Under the pieces are notes generated by a model. The model saw nothing but the letters and a program-made list of their open reading frames with translations. It had not been told where the DNA came from and ran no database searches. From Pontibacter diazotrophicus (GTDB lineage Bacteria; Bacteroidota; Bacteroidia; Cytophagales; Hymenobacteraceae), in NCBI RefSeq assembly GCF_003367245.1, contig NZ_QRGR01000022.1:1-64000 (forward strand): a stretch of 64,000 bases of DNA, written 5' to 3'. Positions 26,213 to 33,471 of the stretch are shown in pieces. How positions within the stretch are numbered: position 1 is the stretch's first letter; each line of letters begins with the position of its first letter. The translations under genes and the position numbers were made by a program.

Positions 26213-27274
26213 CTAGTTGCGCATGCGCCTGAGCTTGTCTCCATTCAATATGCTGATTTTACTTCCCTGGCTATCAATCAGCTTTTCGTCTTTAAAGTCG
26301 GCGAGTGTACGAATAACGGTCTCCTTGGAGGCACCTACAATGTTTGCCAAATCCTCGCGTGAAATAACAACCTGCGATACTTTATCCGGATCATTGGTAT
26401 ATTGTTTCTCAACAAAGAGCAATGCTTCGGCCACACGTTTGCGCACTGAATTATAGGCTAGCTTTAACAGGCGTTCTTCTCTTTCAGCTAAATTATCAGA
26501 TAGTATCTTGATGAATTTATTTGCTACCAGGCGGTTATTGTGCAGGAGCAGAAAGAAGTCTTCTTTGGAGATGATATAAATCTCAGAGTCTTCCATCACC
26601 ATGGCCGATTCACGGTATGCTTTGTCCTCTATCAGGTCGAGGTAGCCAATAAATTCGCCGTCTTTGTACAGGTTAGTGATGTACTCACGCCCTTCTTCGT
26701 TCGATTTATATGTCTTTACCTTTCCCTTGTTCAGGAAGTAGAGCGCGTTGGGGTAATTGCCCTCTGAAAACAGGGGCTGCTTTTTCTTGTAGAGCTGAAG
26801 CTTCTGCTTATCCGTTGTCAGCTTTTCAAGGTTCTCCTGCCCTTTCGCCTCCTTAATGAACTCATTCAGGCCTTCTGCGTCTTTACTGAATCCTGCTTTC
26901 AAGGCCTCATTCTTCTTCAGGCGCATCTCCACCGCGTCAAGCAGTTCCAAGTCATCGAAAGGCTTCACCAGGTAATCGTCTGCCCCCAGGTTCATTCCTT
27001 TCCTGAAATCCTCCTTTTCCGATTTGGCCGTCAGGAAAATAAAAGGAATACTTGCCGTTGCCGTGTTGCTTCCCAACATGCGCAATACGCCATAGCCATC
27101 TAACTGCGGCATCATGATATCACAGATAATCAGGTCCGGAATTTCCTTTTTCGCGAGTTCAACCCCTACTTTGCCGTTCTCGGCCTCTAACACATCATAA
27201 TTGGCAAGTGCCAGTATCTCGGCTATGTTTTCCCGGATTTCCTGGTTGTCTTCTATCAGCAGTATCTTTTTCAT
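26213..27274 (-). CDS. Response regulator fused to a CRP/FNR-family transcription factor
   Basis: 353 residues. Receiver domain 1-120 with phospho-acceptor Asp52 (ICDIMMPQLDG), T/S in FLTAKSE and Lys in YLVKPFDD; linker; cyclic-nucleotide-type beta-roll about 160-275 (PLFSEGNYPNALYFLNKGKVKTYKSNEEGREY); CRP-type winged helix about 285-350 with recognition helix GASKETVIRTLADF. The E-x-x-x-R pattern matches CRP/FNR proteins that read TGA half-sites. There is a single Cys (residue 51) and so no FNR-type 4Fe-4S ligands: the oxygen signal must come as phosphate on Asp52 or by another ligand. Its start overlaps the upstream kinase by 4 bp (ATGA). Best candidate regulator of the nine matching promoters in this window. 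Confidence 0.93.
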   Translation of the reverse strand: MKKILLIEDNQEIRENIAEILALANYDVLEAENGKVGVELAKKEIPDLIICDIMMPQLDGYGVLRMLGSNTATASIPFIFLTAKSEKEDFRKGMNLGADDYLVKPFDDLELLDAVEMRLKKNEALKAGFSKDAEGLNEFIKEAKGQENLEKLTTDKQKLQLYKKKQPLFSEGNYPNALYFLNKGKVKTYKSNEEGREYITNLYKDGEFIGYLDLIEDKAYRESAMVMEDSEIYIISKEDFFLLLHNNRLVANKFIKILSDNLAEREERLLKLAYNSVRKRVAEALLFVEKQYTNDPDKVSQVVISREDLANIVGASKETVIRTLADFKDEKLIDSQGSKISILNGDKLRRMRN

Positions 27275-28503
27275 GGTTCGGTAGTTTGCGGAAGTGTAAC
27301 GGTAAAGGTGGTGCCCTGATCTAACTCACTCTCATAACTCAGTGATCCACCCATTATGTCTACGTACTTTTTTACAATATTCAGCCCTAAGCCTGTCCCC
27401 TGTATATTTGTTACGTTCTGAGCCCGGAAGAAAGGAGTAAAAAGATGCGCTTTGTCGGCATCTGGTATGCCAATGCCCTCGTCCTGCACTGTAATGATAA
27501 TTTCACCTCCTGTAATCGTGGTTGTGAAATGAACCTGCTGGTGCTCCCCGGAGTATTTACTGGCATTCGAAAGCAGGTTAAACAGAATATTCCGTAGCAA
27601 CTGCTTATCAACACAAACAGTTGTCTGGCTGCTTTTATGCTGATAATGGATTTGCTGCCCTAACTTCAGTACACCCTGGGCCTCCTCCACTACTTGCATT
27701 GCAAAACCTTTTAGATCGAAGACGGTTGGCACGTTATAAATTTTGCCCTCCTCAATGCGGCTGATGGACAGGAAATCGTTCAGGATACCTGTCAGGTTAC
27801 TGAACGCTGACTTTATCCTGTCCACGTGCTTTATCCGTTTATCATCATCTTCGGTCGTTTTGTACTTCCCGATGAGCGAGGCCGATGAAAGCACTGTGCT
27901 TAAGGGAGTACGGAACTCGTGGGAGGCAATGGTGACAAACCTCGACTTGAGTTCATGCAGCTCTTTCTCTTTCTGCAGGGCCTTCCGCACCTCCTGCTCT
28001 GCTTCGTAGAGGCTCCTGTTGGTACGCTCCAGCTTCTGTATGGCTGTGCCCAATTCCTGTGTGCGTTCTTTTACGCGCTGCTCCAGCTCTGTATTCAGGC
28101 GCTGGATAACAGCCAAACTTTTAGCATGTTCGATACTATAGCGGATAGAGCGCTCCAGTTCATTCGGGCTGATGGTGCCCTTTACAAGGTAGTCGAGTGC
28201 CCCGGCGCGCATAGCTTTCTCATCTGTTTCCCGATCGCTCTGGCCTGTAAGCAGGATGAAAGGTGCGGAACAGCCCTCCTTTACAGCTCTTGTAATCAGT
28301 TCCAGACCATCATGGGCACCCAAACGGTAATCAACCAGATAGATATTATGCCGTTTCTCCCCTACTATCTTCAGCGCCTCATGGAAAGAAGATGTCCACT
28401 CGAGCAGGTAATTACGCCCTGGAATATCATCGATAATATCCCGGGTGATGATGTAATCATCCTCGTCATCATCTATCAGCAGTATGCGTATTTTATCAGG
28501 CAT
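27271..28503 (-). CDS. Receiver-histidine kinase hybrid (REC-HisKA-HATPase)
   Basis: 410 residues, cytoplasmic. N-terminal receiver about 1-125 with Asp58 (YLVDYRLGAHDG) and acidic pocket DDDEDD; a coiled coil; HisKA with phospho-acceptor His in IASHEFRTPLSTVLSSASL (about 200); HATPase with N box NILFNLLSNASKYS, G1 DEGIGIP and G2 GTGLGLNIVKKYV. The N-terminal receiver means it can accept a signal from an upstream kinase and then phosphorylate the REC-CRP/FNR protein, with which it is translationally coupled (4-bp overlap). This makes it the likely middle step of a phosphorelay (inference). Third gene of the operon starting at 30723. Confidence 0.93.
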   Translation of the reverse strand: MPDKIRILLIDDDEDDYIITRDIIDDIPGRNYLLEWTSSFHEALKIVGEKRHNIYLVDYRLGAHDGLELITRAVKEGCSAPFILLTGQSDRETDEKAMRAGALDYLVKGTISPNELERSIRYSIEHAKSLAVIQRLNTELEQRVKERTQELGTAIQKLERTNRSLYEAEQEVRKALQKEKELHELKSRFVTIASHEFRTPLSTVLSSASLIGKYKTTEDDDKRIKHVDRIKSAFSNLTGILNDFLSISRIEEGKIYNVPTVFDLKGFAMQVVEEAQGVLKLGQQIHYQHKSSQTTVCVDKQLLRNILFNLLSNASKYSGEHQQVHFTTTITGGEIIITVQDEGIGIPDADKAHLFTPFFRAQNVTNIQGTGLGLNIVKKYVDIMGGSLSYESELDQGTTFTVTLPQTTEP

Positions 28504-28508
28504 TTTTT

Positions 28509-28719
28509 AAAAGGATACTAGATACTAGATGCTAGACACTAGACACTAGATATTAGATTCTTGGTAGTAGAAATGCTGCAAAGAAATTTGATGCTTCAAC
28601 TCTGCATAAATCAGGATGCTTCAACTCTGCATAAATCAGTAGAAACAAATCAAGTTTTATCATTTGGTACAACACATATAGAAGTAATCTACAGTCTGAA
28701 ATCTAGTATCTAGCGTCTA
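28509..28719. repeat. Degenerate CTAGAYACTAGA repeats with an inverted partner
   Basis: In the gap between the two signalling genes, 28515-28553 is a run of near copies of CTAGATACTAGA. An 18-bp part (28526-28543) is repeated inverted at 28701-28719 with two mismatches. Function unknown; the arms may fold into a large hairpin in the operon mRNA. Confidence 0.6.
28590..28639 (+). repeat. Perfect 25-bp tandem duplication
   Basis: 28590-28614 (GATGCTTCAACTCTGC...) is repeated without change at 28615-28639. It lies in the 218-bp gap inside the signalling operon and looks recent. Confidence 0.9.
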
Positions 28720-28721
28720 AA

Positions 28722-29168
28722 TTACAGTTTCGGCAACTCCACAATTTCAAACCAATATTTGCTGAGCGTCTTCATCACATCCACAAGCGAGGCAAACGTT
28801 ACGGGCTTGGTGATAAAAGAGCTGACACCCAGGTTATAGGTCCTGAGAATATCTTCCTCCGCTTTGGAAGTAGTAAGTACCACCACCGGAATCAGGCGCA
28901 GGTGTTCATCCTCTTTTATTTCTTTCAGTGCTTCCCTTCCGTCTTTTTTCGGCATGTTCAGGTCCAGCAAAATCAGGCCCGGCGTAGGGTATTTTGTTGC
29001 ATCGGCGAACTTACCGCGGTGGTGCAGGTAATCCATCAGTTCTTCCCCGTTCTCCACAAAATGAACGTTATTCTTCAACCTGCTTTCCTCCAGTGCATCC
29101 CCGACCAGCATACGGTCTTCGGCATCGTCGTCGGCAATAAGTATGATAATCGATTTCTTGTCTGACAT
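28722..29168 (-). CDS. Single-domain response regulator (CheY-like, Rcp1 type)
   Basis: 148 residues, receiver only. Acidic ADDDAED, Asp69 in LILLDLNMPKKDG, VVLTTSKAEED and SFITKPVTF are all present. It is paralogous to the protein at 6377-6844, with identical blocks. It lies 10 bases after the double-PAS kinase and is probably its direct phosphate acceptor, acting as shuttle or sink towards the REC-kinase and REC-CRP/FNR encoded next. The 218-bp repeat-rich gap after it may lower expression of the distal pair. Confidence 0.93.
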   Translation of the reverse strand: MSDKKSIIILIADDDAEDRMLVGDALEESRLKNNVHFVENGEELMDYLHHRGKFADATKYPTPGLILLDLNMPKKDGREALKEIKEDEHLRLIPVVVLTTSKAEEDILRTYNLGVSSFITKPVTFASLVDVMKTLSKYWFEIVELPKL

Positions 29169-29178
29169 TTCCCTGTGT

Positions 29179-30723
29179 TTATTCCTCTGGATGTTTGATC
29201 GCTAACGTGATGATGAACTGGGTGCCTACTCCCGCCTGGCTGGTGGCCGTGATATCGCCCCCGTGCCGGACAGCAATTTTACGGCAAACGGCTAAGCCAA
29301 TACCGGAGCCTTCATACTTCTGGCCTTCCAGCCGCTGGAAGATATTAAAGATCCGGTCCAGGTATTTTTCATCAAAGCCAATGCCGTTATCCTCTACATG
29401 TATTTCAGTTACTTCATCGCCGGGTGTGGCGGTGAGGTGCGCCTGTCGCTGCAGGTTCTTTGCATAAATATTTATAACAGGAGTTACATCTTCTTTACGG
29501 AACTTGATGGCGTTGCTGAGCAAATTCTGAAACAGCTGCCGCATCTGTGTTGGCTCTGCCTCTATTTCCGGCAAGGGAGAACGGTTAATCACAGCGCCTG
29601 TCTGCTCTATGGTTACTTCAAGGTCAGAAATAACTTCAGAAAGGATGGTGTCGAGGCTGACCTTCACAAAAGACTTGGGCTTAGAAGTAACCCTCGAAAA
29701 ATTCAGCAGGTCGTTTATCAGATTTTGCATACGGGAAGCCGCATTCAGCATCCGGTCCACGTAATCCTTCCCCTGTTCACTGAGTTTGTCATACTCCTTC
29801 GTTACCAGCCTGTCGCCGAAAGCTTGTATTTTACGCAAAGGCTCCTGCAAATCATGCGACGACACATAAGCAAAGTCCTGCAGTTCCCGGTTGCTGCGCT
29901 CCAGTTCGGCAGCATAACGACGCAGGCGTTCTTCGTTTATTTTCTGCTGCGTAATGTCGTGCACAAACCCTGTATATACTTTCCGGTCAGCCAGCTCCAC
30001 TTCACTGATGCTGAGGTAAAACGGGAAAATGGTACCGTCCTTTCGCAAACCCGTTACTTCCCTGCCGATGCCTATAATGCGTTTCTCCCCTGTTACATGG
30101 TAGTGGTGCATATAGCTGTCGTGCAGGCTGCGGTCCGGCTCCGGCATCAGCACGTTGATACTCTTTCCTAACAGCTCGTCTGCCGCATAGCCGAACAACC
30201 TGGCAGCTGAAGGGTTCACCATCTCTATAACGCCACGCGTGTCGATGGTGATAATGCCATCCACTGCTCCCTGGATGATAGAGTTTATCTTATTCTCACT
30301 TTCGCGCAGGGCCGCCTCTGCCTGTTTAAGGCTGGATATGTCATGCACAATACCTGTAAATATCTGCTTATCCTGCAGCTTCACTTCGCTTATACTCAAC
30401 AAAAAAGGGAAAACTGTACCGTCCTTTTTCTTTCCAAGCACTTCCCGTCCCTTTCCAATAATCTGCCCAACACCCGTCCGGTGATAGTTCTCTATGTAGC
30501 TGTCATGGAGCCCCCTGTCAGGCTCAGGCATCAACATTTTAACGTTCTCTCCTATTATCTCTTCCGGTTGATAACCGAAGATTTGCGCAGCCGCCGGGTT
30601 TACTGATTCTACAATGCCGTTTCGATCAATGGTAATGATGCCATCAATGGCCGTATCAATGATGGCTTTCAGCCTCATTGCATTCTCTAAACTGTAGGAA
30701 GGGTTTTCTTTATCTTCTATCAC
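29179..30723 (-). CDS. FixL-like sensor histidine kinase with two PAS domains
   Basis: 514 residues, soluble. Two very similar PAS domains (about 15-130 and 145-258), each with the FixL signature LMPEPDR-x2-HDSY and a G-R-E-V segment. His73/Arg93 and His201/Arg221 match the haem ligand and haem-pocket Arg of rhizobial FixL at the same 20-residue spacing (His200/Arg220 in B. japonicum). Then a coiled coil, HisKA with His290 in VSSHDLQEPLRKIQ, and HATPase with NLLSNAIKFR, DNGIGFD and GSGIGLAVCRKI. Haem and oxygen binding are inferred. The open start is GTG at 30723; with the predicted transcription start at about 30735 the ATG at 30678 is an alternative. First gene of the signalling operon, preceded by a CRP/FNR-type site. 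Confidence 0.93.
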   Translation of the reverse strand: MIEDKENPSYSLENAMRLKAIIDTAIDGIITIDRNGIVESVNPAAAQIFGYQPEEIIGENVKMLMPEPDRGLHDSYIENYHRTGVGQIIGKGREVLGKKKDGTVFPFLLSISEVKLQDKQIFTGIVHDISSLKQAEAALRESENKINSIIQGAVDGIITIDTRGVIEMVNPSAARLFGYAADELLGKSINVLMPEPDRSLHDSYMHHYHVTGEKRIIGIGREVTGLRKDGTIFPFYLSISEVELADRKVYTGFVHDITQQKINEERLRRYAAELERSNRELQDFAYVSSHDLQEPLRKIQAFGDRLVTKEYDKLSEQGKDYVDRMLNAASRMQNLINDLLNFSRVTSKPKSFVKVSLDTILSEVISDLEVTIEQTGAVINRSPLPEIEAEPTQMRQLFQNLLSNAIKFRKEDVTPVINIYAKNLQRQAHLTATPGDEVTEIHVEDNGIGFDEKYLDRIFNIFQRLEGQKYEGSGIGLAVCRKIAVRHGGDITATSQAGVGTQFIITLAIKHPEE

Positions 30724-30739
30724 TGGTAAAGCTTTTGTT

Positions 30740-30783
30740 TAAAGATAAGCAACAACGGGGCATTGTCAAATGATGGCGTTCAG
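30740..30783 (-). promoter_or_regulatory. CRP/FNR-type promoter of the signalling operon
   Basis: On the minus strand CTGAACGCCATCAT (30770-30783, one mismatch to TGAY), 22 nt, TATCTTTA (30740-30747). Same geometry as the cbb3 promoters, implying autoregulation of the sensor and regulator. No second site 22 bp upstream. Confidence 0.5.
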
Positions 30784-30815
30784 TTAATGAGCAGAAGTAA
30801 CAGCCTAAACAAAGT

Positions 30816-30849
30816 ACAGATCCTGCTCCAAGCGCGAAACAGGATCTGT
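30816..30849 (-). terminator. Hairpin downstream of the universal stress gene
   Basis: ACAGATCCTG (30816-30825) pairs with CAGGATCTGT (30840-30849). It lies about 100 bases past the stop at 30948 and before the promoter of the signalling operon. No strong T-tract, so tentative. Confidence 0.45.
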
Positions 30850-30947
30850 GAACACAAACAACAAATTATGGACTATTATCTTTATTGGCGGTAGGTGCCA
30901 TCTGCTCTGATAAAGGCTTATGCACCTGATGGCTCTCCAGAATAATA

Positions 30948-31871
30948 TTATATGTTTATACCTGCTTCCTCAAATTTTATTTCCGGATGATGGGCACTGC
31001 GCTTCATACAGTTTGTGCAGCAGCCCGAGCACGGCTTCTTCTTAAGTTGCCTGAATGTCAGCAGCGGGATGCGGGTATGGTAGGCCATGGTTTTGACATA
31101 GGCTTTGCTGAACAGGCGCTGCATCAGGTAGCTGTCTCGGGTCGCCAATACCAGCATGTCGGCATCCTCACGTTCTGCAAAATCACCTATCCCTTCCAGC
31201 ATATCCTCTTCTTCCAGTAGCTTAAAGCGAACATTCCTGCCTTTCAGTTGCTCCTCCACCTCGTGTATGGCCGCCTTCATACTGCTTAACTGCGCGCGCG
31301 CTGCCTTGCTATATACCTGCACCAGCGTGAGTAGAGCATCCGCCTGTTTGGAGAATTCGTTTATCTGCGCCAAAACTTTTGGATCACGATCGGTAAAGTC
31401 AGTTGCAAACACCAGGTGCTTTATCTTTTTATAGGCCAAAGCAGAAGGCACCACCATCAGCGGACAACCAACCTGCTCCATTACCTGGGCTGCATGGTCG
31501 GCATGCGCTGCTTTGTCTGGGTCAGGAAGCGAATCAGCCTGCATCAGTACCAGATCAACAGAAGCATTCTGAACGACGTCTTTTATGCAGTCATGGAGGT
31601 TTCCCGGCCGCACGACACACTCAAAGGGAACGTAATCTCTGAATTTTGGCACCCTGCCAAGCACCCGCTCTCCCATTGCCCGCAGCAACTGTATTCTCCT
31701 GGTCTGCTGGGTAAAAGTTAACGCTGCCGTATTAGAGGGGTGCAATAACAAAAGCTCTGCACTAAACGCTGCTGCAAACTGCCCTGCGTAATTCAGCAAC
31801 AGCAGGCTCTCAGCGGGTTTATCTACATCTACCGGAATCAGGATTTTTTTTAGTGTATTGCTCATGCTCAT
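30948..31871 (-). CDS. Tandem universal stress protein with a Cys-rich tail
   Basis: 307 residues. Two Usp-type domains (KKILIPVDVDKPAESLLLLNYAGQFA at the N-terminus; VDLVLMQADSLPD; KIKHLVFATDFTDRDPK at the start of the second; ADMLVLATRDSYLMQRLFSKAYVKTMAYHTRIPLLTF). After the second domain come KKPCSGCCTNCM and a His-His pair (HHPEIKF), an unusual cluster of four Cys in eight residues that could bind metal or respond to redox state. Preceded by tandem CRP/FNR-type sites and located between the signalling operon and the cbb3 assembly genes, so membership of the low-oxygen set is well supported by the sequence. Confidence 0.9.
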   Translation of the reverse strand: MSMSNTLKKILIPVDVDKPAESLLLLNYAGQFAAAFSAELLLLHPSNTAALTFTQQTRRIQLLRAMGERVLGRVPKFRDYVPFECVVRPGNLHDCIKDVVQNASVDLVLMQADSLPDPDKAAHADHAAQVMEQVGCPLMVVPSALAYKKIKHLVFATDFTDRDPKVLAQINEFSKQADALLTLVQVYSKAARAQLSSMKAAIHEVEEQLKGRNVRFKLLEEEDMLEGIGDFAEREDADMLVLATRDSYLMQRLFSKAYVKTMAYHTRIPLLTFRQLKKKPCSGCCTNCMKRSAHHPEIKFEEAGINI

Positions 31872-31891
31872 AGCTTTTCATTTTCCGGTAG

Positions 31892-31957
31892 TAAAGTTAC
31901 TTTTCTGTTGTAAGCCATAAACTGACAGACATCATCCAAAAAAATGACATTTATCAG
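31892..31957 (-). promoter_or_regulatory. Tandem CRP/FNR-type promoter of the Cys-tailed stress gene
   Basis: On the minus strand: distal CTGATAAATGTCAT (31944-31957), proximal ATGATGTCTGTCAG (31922-31935), 22 nt, TAACTTTA (31892-31899). The two centres are 22 bp apart and both fit nTGAYNNNNRTCAn. Leader of about 15 nt. Confidence 0.75.
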
Positions 31958-32095
31958 TTTTTGGAGGGTCTATCTTGCCTTTGCAGCTTAAGCAGGAACG
32001 GGATTAGTATAAAAGCAGAACCATACTATGTTCCTATACTACTGTAACCCAACAAGTACCAGCAGAACATGCCTTTTGCAGATGCCAATACAGCA

Positions 32096-32812
32096 CTACT
32101 CAGGCTTTGTGCAGCAGGTAATTTCTGTTATATGACTTGCTGTGTGCGCTACCTTGGGGCTGAGGTACGGGATACCTAAGCCTAGCCCGCGTACTATAAA
32201 AAGAATGGCAAGGCACATGCCCACGTAAGGCACCAGTCTGTTAAAGGTGCTGCGGAGCTTCAGGCTGATGAGTTTACCTGACAAAGACACCAGGAACATG
32301 AGCGGGAGTGTGCCCAGGCCGAACAAGGCCATGTACAGCATGGCGCCTTCTATGCCCGGTGCACTGATAGCACCTGCCAGCGCAATATAAACGAAACCGC
32401 AGGGCAATAAGCCGTTCAGCAGCCCTACCATAAACAAGGCTCCCAGGGAATTTTTCTGGAAAAAGTAACCCAGCTTATGCCGCACCCAAACCATCACTTT
32501 GTCTGTGCCTACCGCTCTAGCCGCCTTGCCTTGCAGGGCCGCCGGTAAAACCAGCAAGAGCAGTATCAGAATGCCGGAAACAATAGAAACCGTTTGCTGC
32601 AGCCCGGCCATCTGTAGCGATTGCCCGAAAGCACCAGCCAAGGCTCCTAAGGCAGTGTACGTAACAATTCTCCCCCCATTGTACAGGAGGCGGCCTGCGT
32701 AGTAACGCCAGCCGCTGCTCCCGACAAATGGTAAGGCCATTGCTATAGGGCCGCACATCCCCACGCAATGGAAACTGCCAACCAATCCAAATATGAATCC
32801 TGCCCAGATCAT
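32096..32812 (-). CDS. TauE/SafE-like (DsbD_2-type) membrane protein of the cbb3 locus
   Basis: 238 residues, about six membrane helices. The N-terminal motif GSFHCVGMCGPIAMALPF with two Cys and a His is typical of the sulfite-exporter/UreH-like proteins found after ccoH or ccoS in many cbb3 loci, where a role in copper or haem supply for oxidase assembly is suspected. GLLNGLLPCGFVYIALAGA is the second half-motif (repeat of the first). Only 2 bases separate it from ccoH, so translation is coupled. Inner membrane. The exact substrate is not shown by the sequence. Confidence 0.85.
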   Translation of the reverse strand: MIWAGFIFGLVGSFHCVGMCGPIAMALPFVGSSGWRYYAGRLLYNGGRIVTYTALGALAGAFGQSLQMAGLQQTVSIVSGILILLLLVLPAALQGKAARAVGTDKVMVWVRHKLGYFFQKNSLGALFMVGLLNGLLPCGFVYIALAGAISAPGIEGAMLYMALFGLGTLPLMFLVSLSGKLISLKLRSTFNRLVPYVGMCLAILFIVRGLGLGIPYLSPKVAHTASHITEITCCTKPE

Positions 32813-32814
32813 GG

Positions 32815-33279
32815 CTATTTCAGTTGGATGGTTTCTTCTGTATAATATGTCTCTTCGCCAGCGCTAAAATTTACACGCACTTTCCAAAGTCCCTTCTCAA
32901 GCTTTTCAGTCTCCACCAGCTGGCTAAGGTCACGGCCAAGCTGTAGCGGCACCTCCTGATCCAACCGGTCATCCGATGGCCGGAACAGGTTCACACGCCC
33001 ACTAATGTGCTGGCCTGCAAAGCTCTCCGGCAGCTGCAAAAGGATGGCATGGTTTTCAGGTTTATAGTTTATTGCCACATCACCAACAGCTTTAGTGCGC
33101 CCTACCATATCTATGTGGTCCTGAAAAGCGATTTCCTGCTCATAGTAATCTTTGCTCACCAGGTCTACGTCCTGGTTCATGGCCTGCACCACAAAGAAGA
33201 TGATGTACCCCATAAACAGCACAATAGCTGCGATAATGGCATAAGGCCAAAGGGTGAAGCTTTTACTTTGAGTTGTCAT
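32815..33279 (-). CDS. ccoH: CcoH/FixH family cbb3 oxidase assembly protein
   Basis: 154 residues. One N-terminal membrane helix (LWPYAIIAAIVLFMGYIIFFVVQAM) and the FixH signature VDLVSKDYYEQEIAFQDHID, then a periplasmic beta-rich domain that ends in WKVRVNFSAGEETYYTEETIQL. CcoH associates with the cbb3 complex and is needed for its assembly or stability. Lies between ccoG and the TauE/SafE-like gene. Confidence 0.9.
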   Translation of the reverse strand: MTTQSKSFTLWPYAIIAAIVLFMGYIIFFVVQAMNQDVDLVSKDYYEQEIAFQDHIDMVGRTKAVGDVAINYKPENHAILLQLPESFAGQHISGRVNLFRPSDDRLDQEVPLQLGRDLSQLVETEKLEKGLWKVRVNFSAGEETYYTEETIQLK

Positions 33280-33369
33280 GTTCGTGTCGTTATTCGTTGC
33301 CCGTTTTCCGTTGTTCGGGATGTTATTTCTGAGCTGTTTTTATATATAGTATTCTACCGTACAATTGAA

Positions 33370-33399
33370 ACCCACCCCTACCCCTCCGAGGAGGGGAAT
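33370..33399 (+). repeat. GC-rich palindromic dispersed element, copy 1
   Basis: Core CCCCTCCGAGGAGGGG preceded by ACCCACCCCTA. Near copies occur at 42734 and 55905. This one lies between ccoG and ccoH; a further CCTCCTTGGAGG palindrome follows at about 33418-33430. REP-like. Confidence 0.75.
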
Positions 33400-33471
33400 A
33401 AATTCTTCTGTAGATTTACCTCCTTGGAGGGAACTAGATTGGGCTTTTTTACATGACCGTTAAGGTATATT

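Noticed and set aside
28515..28553. CRISPR-like short repeats
   Set aside because: Units are about 12 bp, contiguous and degenerate, with no spacers and no cas genes in the window.
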